A stretch of 56,119 nucleotides of DNA, taken from the NCBI GenBank assembly GCA_016213895.1, contig JACQZJ010000132.1, forward strand, positions 1 through 56,119, written 5' to 3'. Position 1 is the first letter of the stretch; every line of letters begins with the position of its first letter. The stretch is from Planctomycetota bacterium (GTDB taxonomy: Bacteria > Planctomycetota > B15-G4 > JADJEK01). Positions 27,536 to 34,927 of this stretch are shown here, one piece after another. The notes beneath the pieces were generated by a model. The model ran no database searches. It worked only from the letters and a program-made list of their open reading frames with translations, and had not been told where the DNA came from. Both the position numbers and the translations under genes were made by a program.

Positions 27536-29074
27536 TCAACTCTTGGCGAAAACGAAGCGCGCCTCGAAGTCGCGGTGGACGAAGAAGACGTTCTGCTGGC
27601 CGGCGGGCGGGAACACCAGGTAGACGTGCAGGAACGTCCTGCCGCCCCAGCGCTCGATCATCGCGGTGGGGAAAAGGCCCTCGAGCGGCTCGTCCTCTGC
27701 CGTGAGCGCGGTGACGGCGAACGAATTCAGGGCCGCCGCCGTCTCGGGCGGGATCTCCTCCCGGAACTGGATCCGATGGGTCCAGCCGCCGTCGCAGTGA
27801 TACACGTCGTTCGCGGACCAGTAGTTCGTGGGCCCGGCGCGGGAGGCCCACGTCACCTCCAGTGAGGACTGCTTGTCCTTCGTCTTCACGGGGAACGCCG
27901 GCGGCGCCGCGGGCGGCCACGGCGCGAACGTCGGGTCGCCGAACAGCGCCCGGGCCGCTCCAGCGCCGATCATCTGCACTGAGAGGTTCCGGTACGGGCG
28001 TCGCTGGCCGTCCCGGTAGCGGTAGAGCTCGAGGTTCGGCAGGCGCAGCGCCACGACGGCGCCGTCGTAGGTCTCCTTCGCCGCGTGCCCGAGCGCGTCG
28101 CCGTGGATCCAGAGGTGTTCCATCTCCTGAAACGTGGTTTCGCCGCGGTCCGGATCGAGGCCGGCGAACAGCGCCGTGATGCCGCTCGCGATCGCCGCCA
28201 GGCAGAACGACTCCATCGGGTCGACCTGCCGCCGGCGGAAGGCGCCGTCCTGCCACTGGTAGAAGGTGCTGGTGACGCCGCAGTAGCACGGACCGCTGAA
28301 GTAGATTGCCGGGGAGAGGTCGAACTTCAGGCGCCGCAGATCGGCTCCCTTGATTCCGTCGACGACGCCGTCCGGCATGCCGTGCCCGCCGGCCTTCAGG
28401 ATCCCCATCCCTTGGAGCTGCGCGCGGCGCGCAAGCAGCTCCTCCACCGTCCCGTGGTACGCGAACGAGTTCTTCCAGCCCTTGGCCACCCCGTGCCCCG
28501 CCGGGCCGCCGTAGCTCCCCTTGCCGTCGCTGGCCGGCCCGAACTCGAGCACGGTCGCGGGCAGCTTCTTCCCTTTGCCGACCTCGAGGAACCGCTCGAC
28601 GAAGGCGACCGCCTCCTGAGGCGTGGCCCCAGTGACGTAGCCGAACGCGAAGTCGACGAACGGGTCGCGATCCAGGCCCGCCGCCGTCTCCAGCAGGTCG
28701 AGATGCAGGTTCACGTCGATTCGCTCCGGCCGTGTCGCCACGATGACGAACTCGGGCAGGTGTTCGAGGAGCGACGGCCGCGCTTCGGCGATCCGCCCCT
28801 CGGGGTAGAGGATCGTTGCGCCGACCACCATCTCGTTCTCCAGCAGCTCGACGACCACGCGGTAGGGGTCGTGGGAATCGAGGTCGGTGAGGAGCACGAG
28901 CTTGCCGAGGCACCGCGCGGGAGGAGCGCCCTCGTCCTGCCCGCCGCAGAGGTCGGAAATGAACACTTCGGCCTTCGGGTCGTCGGCCCGCGCGACCTCG
29001 TCGCCGGCCGCGGCCGCCTCGGGCGGCAGGGCGACGGCCAAGAGGAACAGGAACAGCGGTTGATGGAGACTCAC
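27536..29074 (-). CDS. Secreted protein, possible clan CD (gingipain/caspase-fold) peptidase
   Basis: The protein (about 512 residues) begins with a signal peptide (LFLFLLAVALPPEAAAA) and I do not recognise a named family. One region resembles clan CD cysteine peptidases: a hydrophobic strand ending in KAGGHGMPDG, then about 30 residues later AIYFSGPCYCG, which could supply the His and Cys of the dyad. The GTG start at 29074 is preferred because of the AAGGAG just upstream; an ATG further upstream would bury the signal peptide. It converges with the kinase-like gene, 40 bases between stops. Confidence 0.7.
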   Translation of the reverse strand: MSLHQPLFLFLLAVALPPEAAAAGDEVARADDPKAEVFISDLCGGQDEGAPPARCLGKLVLLTDLDSHDPYRVVVELLENEMVVGATILYPEGRIAEARPSLLEHLPEFVIVATRPERIDVNLHLDLLETAAGLDRDPFVDFAFGYVTGATPQEAVAFVERFLEVGKGKKLPATVLEFGPASDGKGSYGGPAGHGVAKGWKNSFAYHGTVEELLARRAQLQGMGILKAGGHGMPDGVVDGIKGADLRRLKFDLSPAIYFSGPCYCGVTSTFYQWQDGAFRRRQVDPMESFCLAAIASGITALFAGLDPDRGETTFQEMEHLWIHGDALGHAAKETYDGAVVALRLPNLELYRYRDGQRRPYRNLSVQMIGAGAARALFGDPTFAPWPPAAPPAFPVKTKDKQSSLEVTWASRAGPTNYWSANDVYHCDGGWTHRIQFREEIPPETAAALNSFAVTALTAEDEPLEGLFPTAMIERWGGRTFLHVYLVFPPAGQQNVFFVHRDFEARFVFAKS

Positions 29075-29275
29075 TTTCTCCTTCCTCGAACGCAATCGCG
29101 GCGGCCGGGAGCGTTGCCACCTGCCAGTGAAGCACATCCTTGCCCGCTCCGCCACGGAGCCGCGGTGGAGCACCCAGGAGCGCCAGCTCACGCCGGCCCA
29201 CTCGCGGACGGCCGCGTCGTGGAGGGCGCTTTGGCCCGCGTTGCCGCCCGTTCACTGGGGAGGTACGATGCGTGC

Positions 29276-29578
29276 ATGAGCGTCCGGAATCCGACTCCTC
29301 CCGAGAAGATGACCGATTCCCAGGGTCGGCCCTACTTCCTCTGGGACGTCGACCTCACCCTGGACGAGTTCCGGGCGCTGCTCAGGGAGGGCGATCGGGT
29401 GAAGCGCGCCTACCTGGTCGGAAAAACGATGCGTCAGGCCAAGCCGGACGACGTGTTCCAGTTCGTCACGCTCGAAGAGATTCGCGATCTCTGGACCGAC
29501 GTGGAGCCCTATCTCGGCAACACGCGCGCCTTCTGGAGCTGGCTCCTGGAAGTCTGGAAGGACGATCGTGCCGCCTGA
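29276..29578 (+). CDS. Small protein preceding the AbiEii-type gene (putative antitoxin-like partner)
   Basis: The 100-residue acidic protein has the pattern YLVGKTMRQAKPDDVFQFVT and FWSWLLEVW. I recall similar small proteins directly upstream of AbiEii-type nucleotidyltransferase genes. It overlaps that gene by 11 bases, so both are translated together. It could be an antitoxin or accessory factor. A GGAGG sequence lies 13 bases before the ATG, which is rather far; an out-of-frame ATG lies closer at 29268. Confidence 0.68.
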   Translation: MSVRNPTPPEKMTDSQGRPYFLWDVDLTLDEFRALLREGDRVKRAYLVGKTMRQAKPDDVFQFVTLEEIRDLWTDVEPYLGNTRAFWSWLLEVWKDDRAA

Positions 29579-30347
29579 GGCAGGACTCTCTCCGCTGCAG
29601 CGCCGGATCCTCGCCGTTCTGTCCGGCATCGAGCCCGCCTGGACGCTGAGCGGCGGCGGCGCGCTCTGCGGCTACCATCTCATGCACCGCACCACTCGCG
29701 ACCTCGATCTCTTCTGGCACGGGCGCGAGCGGCTGGATGACCTCGGGAAGCTGGTCATTGATCGGCTCAAGCGCGAGGGGCTCGAAGTCGACACGCTGCA
29801 CGGCTCGGCCTCCTTTCAGCGGATCCGGGTCTCCGACGCTGGCGATTCGGTGATCGTCGACCTGGTCGCCGATCCACTGGGTACGGTCGAGCCGCCCGTG
29901 ACCATGACGCTTGCCGCTGGCGCCATCCAGGTGGACACGGTTCACGAGATCCTGGTCAACAAGCTCTGCGCTCTTCTCGGCCGATCCGAGCTGCGCGACC
30001 TGATCGACATCCGTGAGCTGATCGCGAACGGCGGCGATCTCGATCGAGCATTGGCGGATGCGCCCTGCAAGGACGGCGGCTTCTCTCCCCTCACCCTCGC
30101 CTGGGTGCTGAAAAACCTGCCGATTCTCGCCATGTGCGACATCCAGGGCTTCGACAAGGCTCTGGCGGAACGCTACGTGGCGTTTCGCGACGACCTGGTC
30201 AAGCGGATCACTGACGCGGCGGCGCCCGGCGCGCCCTCCGCCGGCCGGGCCCCTACCGTCGACCCTCGGCCCTCAACAGGTCCGCCAGCATCGGGCTCAG
30301 CGGGGGGAGATCCTCCGCCACCGTCTTCCACACGACCTCCAGACTGA
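29568..30347 (+). CDS. AbiEii/AbiGii-type nucleotidyltransferase (toxin family)
   Basis: The N-terminal LSGGGALCGYHLMHR followed by TRDLDLFW is the nucleotidyltransferase motif of the AbiEii family, in which the DLD acidic pair binds metal. LVNKLCALLGRSELRDLIDI is the helical signature further on. AbiEii toxins modify tRNA or other targets. The GTG start overlaps the small upstream gene. After about residue 215 the protein becomes a Pro/Ser/Gly-rich tail (TGPPASGSAGG) that is exactly antisense to hepT; this last part is probably a run-on without function. Confidence 0.8.
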   Translation: MPPEAGLSPLQRRILAVLSGIEPAWTLSGGGALCGYHLMHRTTRDLDLFWHGRERLDDLGKLVIDRLKREGLEVDTLHGSASFQRIRVSDAGDSVIVDLVADPLGTVEPPVTMTLAAGAIQVDTVHEILVNKLCALLGRSELRDLIDIRELIANGGDLDRALADAPCKDGGFSPLTLAWVLKNLPILAMCDIQGFDKALAERYVAFRDDLVKRITDAAAPGAPSAGRAPTVDPRPSTGPPASGSAGGDPPPPSSTRPPD

Positions 30348-30603
30348 TCCCGAAGTACTCGTGGACCAGAACATTCCGCATTGACACCAGCTTCTGCCAG
30401 GGCACTTGCGCGTGCCTCTCGCGCACTTCTGCCGGTACAGCGCTCGCGGCCTCCCCGAGCGTCGCGATGTTGCGAAGGACCGCGTCGACGACGAGCCGAT
30501 TCGAGCGAAACGAGTCCTCGTCCAGCGCGGCGGTGTACTCTCGGATCCGCGCCAGAGCCTCGAGCATGTCCTGAACGCGAAACAGCCACTCCCTACGCGG
30601 CAT
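30253..30603 (-). CDS. hepT: HEPN-domain toxin HepT (DUF86)
   Basis: The 116-residue HEPN protein has the RNase motif R-x4-H-x-Y at residues 76-83 (RNVLVHEYF). In characterised HepT-MntA pairs the Tyr in this motif is AMPylated by the antitoxin. It overlaps mntA by 11 bases and follows it on the same strand. Its 3' 95 bases overlap the 3' end of the convergent AbiEii-type gene. Confidence 0.9.
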   Translation of the reverse strand: MPRREWLFRVQDMLEALARIREYTAALDEDSFRSNRLVVDAVLRNIATLGEAASAVPAEVRERHAQVPWQKLVSMRNVLVHEYFGISLEVVWKTVAEDLPPLSPMLADLLRAEGRR

Positions 30604-30883
30604 CGACGGCCTCGCTCAGGATCCGTTCGCGCAGAGCAGGCTTCAGCGCGGCACGCTCGGCAAGGTCGACGCGCCGGCCCAGGATCGCCTCGAGGCAGTC
30701 CTTCACATCGAGGAAGCGGAACAGGCCCACGGGCTCGAGGAACTCGACCAGGATGTCGACGTCGCTGCTGGCGTCGGCCTCGCCGCGGGCCACCGAGCCG
30801 AAGATGGCCAGAGACCTCACGCCGAGACGCTGCAGCTCTTCGCGGTGATCTCGCAAGCGGCGCAGGGCCTCCTCAAGCTGCAT
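30593..30883 (-). CDS. mntA: MNT-type nucleotidyltransferase antitoxin MntA
   Basis: The 96-residue protein contains GSVARGEADASSDVD, the GS-x10-DxD motif of minimal nucleotidyltransferases (Gly29, Ser30, Asp41, Asp43). MntA neutralises HepT by transferring AMP to it. The ATG at 30883 is chosen because the longer frame upstream runs into Arg/Pro-rich shadow sequence and the repeat region. The pair forms a type VII toxin-antitoxin module. Confidence 0.9.
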   Translation of the reverse strand: MQLEEALRRLRDHREELQRLGVRSLAIFGSVARGEADASSDVDILVEFLEPVGLFRFLDVKDCLEAILGRRVDLAERAALKPALRERILSEAVDAA

Positions 30884-30994
30884 GGCCAGGTCTCCCCGGG
30901 CGATCGTCCGACGGAATCGACCTTCTGCGGCGGGTCGTCTGACGCGGAGTCTACCAGCAACGAGGGGCGGGGTCGATGTGCGCGGCGCGCCGGA

Positions 30995-31185
30995 GAGCGG
31001 AGCGGCATTTCCCCGGTTGAGGGGCCGCCAGCGACGACGTGTCAACCGGCACCCGGCGTACCTTCACGACTCTGGACCGCCAGCATCGCCTACGCCTGGA
31101 CGAGCCCCTGTCCGTTCGTCGCGCACGCGATGCACCGGGAGTCGCGATGCGGCCCCGGAACCCGGGGAAATGGCCGCGATCGCTC
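30995..31185. repeat. 191-bp direct repeat, copy 1, with terminal inverted repeats
   Basis: This copy matches 31320-31510 with only about 4 mismatches. The left end, GAGCGGAGCGGCATTTCCCCGG (30995-31016), is an imperfect inverted repeat of the right end (31162-31185, GGGGAAATGGCCGCGATCGC). Inside, CCGGTTGA (31013-31020) and TCAACCGG (31042-31049) form a perfect 8-bp stem. It has no coding potential. The layout is like a MITE or other small mobile palindromic element; no target-site duplication is obvious. Confidence 0.8.
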
Positions 31186-31319
31186 GTCGCACCGCGCGTC
31201 CCTGCGCGATGCATTCATTCCGGGGCGGGAGCGGATTCTTGTCCGCGACCGCCAACCGCATGTGTGTTGCAACCGAGAAGGGCCGCCTTTACTGCGAGCA
31301 TCGAGCCGGAACGTGTACG

Positions 31320-31510
31320 GAGCGGAGCGGCATTTCCCCGGTTGAGGGGCCGCCAGCGACGACGTGTCAACCGGCACCCGGCGTACCTTCACGACTCTGG
31401 ACCGCCAGCATCGCCTACGACTAGACGAGCCCCTGTCCGTTCATCGCGCACGCGATGCACCGGGAGTCGCGATGCGGCCCCGGACCCCGGGGAAATGGCC
31501 GCGATCGCTC
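31320..31510. repeat. 191-bp direct repeat, copy 2, with terminal inverted repeats
   Basis: This second copy lies 325 bases after the first, in the same orientation. Differences from copy 1 are single-base changes in the middle and right part (for example CTACGACTAGACG against CTACGCCTGGACG). The terminal inverted repeats and the internal CCGGTTGA/TCAACCGG stem are preserved. It ends 25 bases before the stop codon of the proline peptidase gene. Confidence 0.8.
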
Positions 31511-31535
31511 CGCTCTCCTCCGCCTCCCCCTCCCC

Positions 31536-32714
31536 TCAGATCAGCACCAGCTCCACCTGCGGCGTGGAGAGGTACTCGCTGCCTCCCTGCTTCACGAGCA
31601 CCATCTCCTCGATGGTGGCGATGCCGCGGCCCGGCACGGTCACGCGCGGCTCGAGGGTGAAGACCATGCCGGCCTCGATGGGCTGGAACGGCTTCCTGGC
31701 GTACTTCTCCCACGGCGGGCCGAGCAGCGCGGTGCCGTCGTGCGAGAAGCGGCCGACCTGGTGGCCGAGAGCGTGCGGGAACTCCTCGAAGCCGCTCTCC
31801 ACCACGTGCCGCCTCGCGACCGCGTCCACCTCGTGGCCAAGCGCCCCCGGCTTGAGGGCGCGGCGCGCCCGGTCGATGGCCTCGACCACGGCATCGAACC
31901 CCTTCCACACTTCCGCGGGCGCGGAAGCTTCGCCCTCCTCGAGCACGTAGTAGGTGCGCTGCAGGTCCGAGCAGTAGCCCAAGGCCTTGACGCCGAAGTC
32001 CATGTTGACGATGTGGCCGCGCTCCACGGCGCGCCCCGTGGGCGCGTAGTGCGCGCCGGCCGTCTCCGGGCCGGTGAACACCGAAGGGCAGGCGCGCGCC
32101 TCCCAGGCGAGATCGTGGCCGGCCTTCTTGGCCGCGTCCTGCATGAAACGCGCGATCTCTTGCTCGGTCACCCCGGGCCGGATGAAGCCCGCGGCTTCGT
32201 CGAAGATCACCTCGGCCGCGCGCACCGCGCGCCGGATCGCCTGGATCTCGGCGGCGGTCTTCCGCTGCCTGAGCGCCGACACCACGCGCTCCGCGGAGAC
32301 CAGGCGCTCGGCGCAGCCGATCTCGGCGAGAAGGCCGTGGAGCGCGAGGTACATGCCGTGCGTCAGGCCGTCGCAGATCTCGCTGTCCTGCGAGAAGTTG
32401 ACCGCGATCGTCTTGGGGTCGATCTCGCGGATGGCCGCGAGCAACGGCTCGCGGATTCCCTCCACGTAGCCGACCACCTGCCGGTAGGCGCCGACGTCCT
32501 CGATCGCCTTGACGTCGTAGCGGCCGGCGATCGCGCGCGTGTCGCCCGACGACGTGACGATGAGCGCCGTGTGCCAGGTCACGTCCCCGTCGAGCAAGAA
32601 GGCCAGCGACGGATCGCCGTTGATCTGGCTCTCCCGCGTGAACGTGAGCCAGCAGTCGACGTCGAGCTCCTTGAGGATCGAGACGGCCTGCTCGACCTTT
32701 TCCTTGACGAGCAT
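31536..32714 (-). CDS. M24-family Xaa-Pro aminopeptidase-like metallopeptidase
   Basis: The 392-residue protein has an N-terminal creatinase-like domain (to about 165) and a C-terminal pita-bread domain. The five metal ligands are visible in order: Asp in NMDFGV, Asp in YCSDLQR, His in PHALGHQVG, Glu in TLEPRV and Glu in TIEEMVLV. It would cleave X-Pro bonds of peptides in the cytoplasm; no signal peptide is present. It follows the isomerase-like gene by 4 bases on the same strand, so the two are probably co-transcribed. Confidence 0.92.
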   Translation of the reverse strand: MLVKEKVEQAVSILKELDVDCWLTFTRESQINGDPSLAFLLDGDVTWHTALIVTSSGDTRAIAGRYDVKAIEDVGAYRQVVGYVEGIREPLLAAIREIDPKTIAVNFSQDSEICDGLTHGMYLALHGLLAEIGCAERLVSAERVVSALRQRKTAAEIQAIRRAVRAAEVIFDEAAGFIRPGVTEQEIARFMQDAAKKAGHDLAWEARACPSVFTGPETAGAHYAPTGRAVERGHIVNMDFGVKALGYCSDLQRTYYVLEEGEASAPAEVWKGFDAVVEAIDRARRALKPGALGHEVDAVARRHVVESGFEEFPHALGHQVGRFSHDGTALLGPPWEKYARKPFQPIEAGMVFTLEPRVTVPGRGIATIEEMVLVKQGGSEYLSTPQVELVLI

Positions 32715-32718
32715 CGCC

Positions 32719-33618
32719 CTATGCCCTCGCCCACTGCGCGCGCAGGAACTCGACCGACTTGGGGATCTCGACCAGCGGGTCGCCGTCGCAGCCGCACTCC
32801 AGGCTCAGGAAGTCCTGATAGCCGATCTCCTTCAAGCCCCGGAAGCCGTCCACGAAACTGCGCTCGTCCTGGCCGGGCAGCACGCGCCGCCGCGACGCCA
32901 GGTGCACGTGGTGCAGCCGGGGGCCGGCCGAGAGGAAGGCGCCGCGGTCGGACGTCTCCTCGATGTTCATGTGATAGAAGTCGCCCATCACCGCGACGCC
33001 TTCCGAGCCGGCGTCGCGCGCGATGGCCGCGGCGTCGGCCACGAGCCGCAGGAAGAAGCACTCGCCGCGGTTCAAAGGCTCGAGCAGGATCCTCGACTTC
33101 ACCGCCACGGCGTGCTCGCCCAGCTCCTTGAGGAGGTCCACCAGGATCTTCCGCGCCTCCTCGCACCCGAGCTCGGTCTGGCCGTGGAACGCGGGGACGA
33201 CGATGACACCGGTGGATCGAAGCTCCCCCGCGGCCGCGAGCAGCTCCTTCAGCGTGTCCACCGCCAGCCGGCGCTCCGATTCCTGGTGCGAGATGAGGCA
33301 GCCGCTGTAGCCGGCGCACACGGCGCTCAAGCTCACGCCGCTGCCCTGGAGCGCCTGCTGGATCTCGGCGACGCGACCGGGTAGGCCGCCGCCGTGCGGC
33401 TCGATCCCGGTGAAGCCCCACTGCGCCATGCGCTCGACCTTCTCGGGGAGCGACTCGCCGGGGATGCGCCCCTCCTGGCTGGAAAGCTTGAGCAGCGCCA
33501 CCGCCGCCTCCTCCTCGGCGGCCTGGGCGCCGCGCGCGCCGAGGGCGCCGCTGCCGAGGGCGGCCGCCGCGCTCGTCAAGCCCGCCGCATGCAGGAAGTC
33601 TCGTCGATTGACCGTCAT
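32719..33618 (-). CDS. Tat-exported sugar-phosphate isomerase/epimerase-like TIM-barrel protein
   Basis: The protein (299 residues) begins with a twin-arginine signal, NRRDFLHAAGL, followed by an Ala-rich hydrophobic stretch ending in ARGAQAAEE. The rest matches the xylose-isomerase-like (AP endonuclease 2) barrel: GFTGIEPHGGG, LLEPLNRGE, VMGDFYHMN, HHVHLASR and LSLECGCDGDP supply candidate acidic and His metal ligands. Such Tat-exported isomerase-like proteins are common in Planctomycetota, but the substrate cannot be predicted. It is co-oriented with the peptidase downstream. Confidence 0.85.
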   Translation of the reverse strand: MTVNRRDFLHAAGLTSAAAALGSGALGARGAQAAEEEAAVALLKLSSQEGRIPGESLPEKVERMAQWGFTGIEPHGGGLPGRVAEIQQALQGSGVSLSAVCAGYSGCLISHQESERRLAVDTLKELLAAAGELRSTGVIVVPAFHGQTELGCEEARKILVDLLKELGEHAVAVKSRILLEPLNRGECFFLRLVADAAAIARDAGSEGVAVMGDFYHMNIEETSDRGAFLSAGPRLHHVHLASRRRVLPGQDERSFVDGFRGLKEIGYQDFLSLECGCDGDPLVEIPKSVEFLRAQWARA

Positions 33619-33713
33619 GTTCGCGCACCTCGCCTGTCTCGCCTGGGACGGGACCGTTCCCGCCGGCGAGATCGTACCCGGGAAGGCCGGGCCAATGGAC
33701 CTCTCGGCGCCGT

Positions 33714-34907
33714 TCAGCCGGAGATGAGGGCGAAGGTCTCCTCGGCGATCGCGATCTCCTCGTCCGTGGGGATCACCAGGATGCGCGCCCGCGACGTGGC
33801 CGTGGAGATGTCGGCCTCGACCCCGCGCGCCGCGGCGTTCTTGGCGGCGTCGAGCGCGTAGCCCATGTCCGCGAGTCCGGAGAGGCTCTTGGCGCGCACG
33901 GTCGCGGAGTTCTCCCCCACTCCCGCGGTGAAGACCAGGGCGTCGGCGCGCCCCAGGACGGCCGTCATCGCGCCGATGTACTTCTTCACGCGGTAGCAGA
34001 ACACCTCGAGGGCCAGCGCCGCCCGCTCGTCCCCGTCCCGCGCGCCCGCCTCGATCTCGCGCATGTCGTTCGTCTTGCCCGACAGGCCGAGCAGCCCGCT
34101 CTGCTTGTTGAGCATGCGGTTGACGTCGTCCGCGCTCATGGCGCGGTCCTTCATCAGGTAGAGGATGATCGCCGGGTCGAAGTCGCCAGGCCGCGTGCCC
34201 ATGACCAGCCCCTCGAGCGGCGTGAAGCCCATGCTGGTGTCCACCGACCTGCCGCCTTGCACCGCGGCCATGCTGCAGCCGTTGCCCAGGTGGCAGGTGA
34301 TGACGTTGACCTCCTCGGACCGCCGGCCGAGCAGGCGCGCGGCGCGCCGCGACACGTAGGCGTGGGAGGTGCCGTGGAAGCCGTAGCGGCGGATGCGGTC
34401 CTCGCGGTACAGCTCGTAAGGAAGCGCGTAGAGGTAGGCGCGCGGCTCCATGCCCTGGTGGAAGGCCGTGTCGAACACCCCGACCTGCGGCACGCCGGGC
34501 AGGAGCCGGCGCGCCACCTCCAGGCCGAGCAGGTTCGGGGGGTTGTGCAGGGGGGCGAGCGGGATGTTCGCCCTGACCGCGGCCACGACCGCGTCGTCCA
34601 CCAGGACCGAGCCGGAGAACTCCTCGCCGCCGTGCACCAACCGGTGCCCCACGCCGTCGATCTCCTCCTTCCGCTGCAGCACCCCGCCCGCGCCCGTCAG
34701 GAGCGCGAGGATCTTCTCCAGCGCGGCGGAGTGGTCAGGAAACGCCTGCTCCACGATCGCCTCGCGGCCGCCGGCGTGGTGCGCGAGGCGCCCGTGCGGT
34801 TCGCCGATCCTCTCGCACAGGCCGGAGGCGAGGACGCGCCGCTCCGGCATCTCGCAGCACTTGTACTTGATGGAGGAACTGCCCGAGTTGAGCACGAGGA
34901 TCTTCAC
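33714..34907 (-). CDS. ackA: Acetate kinase
   Basis: This enzyme makes ATP and acetate from acetyl phosphate. It starts KILVLNSGSSSIKYK, the first ASKHA phosphate loop, and has GHRLVHGG, DTAFHQ, RRYGFHGTSHAYV (catalytic-site His/Arg), HLGNGCSMAA, MGTRPGDFDP and FTAGVGEN. The GTG at 34907 is preferred because AAGGAG lies 7 bases upstream and the family usually begins with this strand. An upstream ATG at 34931 would make a 4-base overlap with pta and add 8 residues. With pta it forms the substrate-level phosphorylation route from acetyl-CoA. Confidence 0.95.
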   Translation of the reverse strand: MKILVLNSGSSSIKYKCCEMPERRVLASGLCERIGEPHGRLAHHAGGREAIVEQAFPDHSAALEKILALLTGAGGVLQRKEEIDGVGHRLVHGGEEFSGSVLVDDAVVAAVRANIPLAPLHNPPNLLGLEVARRLLPGVPQVGVFDTAFHQGMEPRAYLYALPYELYREDRIRRYGFHGTSHAYVSRRAARLLGRRSEEVNVITCHLGNGCSMAAVQGGRSVDTSMGFTPLEGLVMGTRPGDFDPAIILYLMKDRAMSADDVNRMLNKQSGLLGLSGKTNDMREIEAGARDGDERAALALEVFCYRVKKYIGAMTAVLGRADALVFTAGVGENSATVRAKSLSGLADMGYALDAAKNAAARGVEADISTATSRARILVIPTDEEIAIAEETFALISG

Positions 34908-34927
34908 GACCGTCTCCTTGTGGCTGC

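Larger units (their letters stand above)
30884..31535. other. 652-bp non-coding stretch with two repeat copies
   Basis: No gene is supported between mntA and the proline peptidase gene. The open frames here are short, Arg/Pro-rich and present in several phases at once. The stretch is mostly made of two copies of a 191-bp element (separate entries) with a 134-bp unique spacer between them (31186-31319). Confidence 0.7.

Noticed and set aside
30995-31510. Integron attC sites or a CRISPR array
   Set aside because: There are only two long units, no cassette ORF or integrase, and no short regularly spaced repeats; the attC core motifs are not at the ends.
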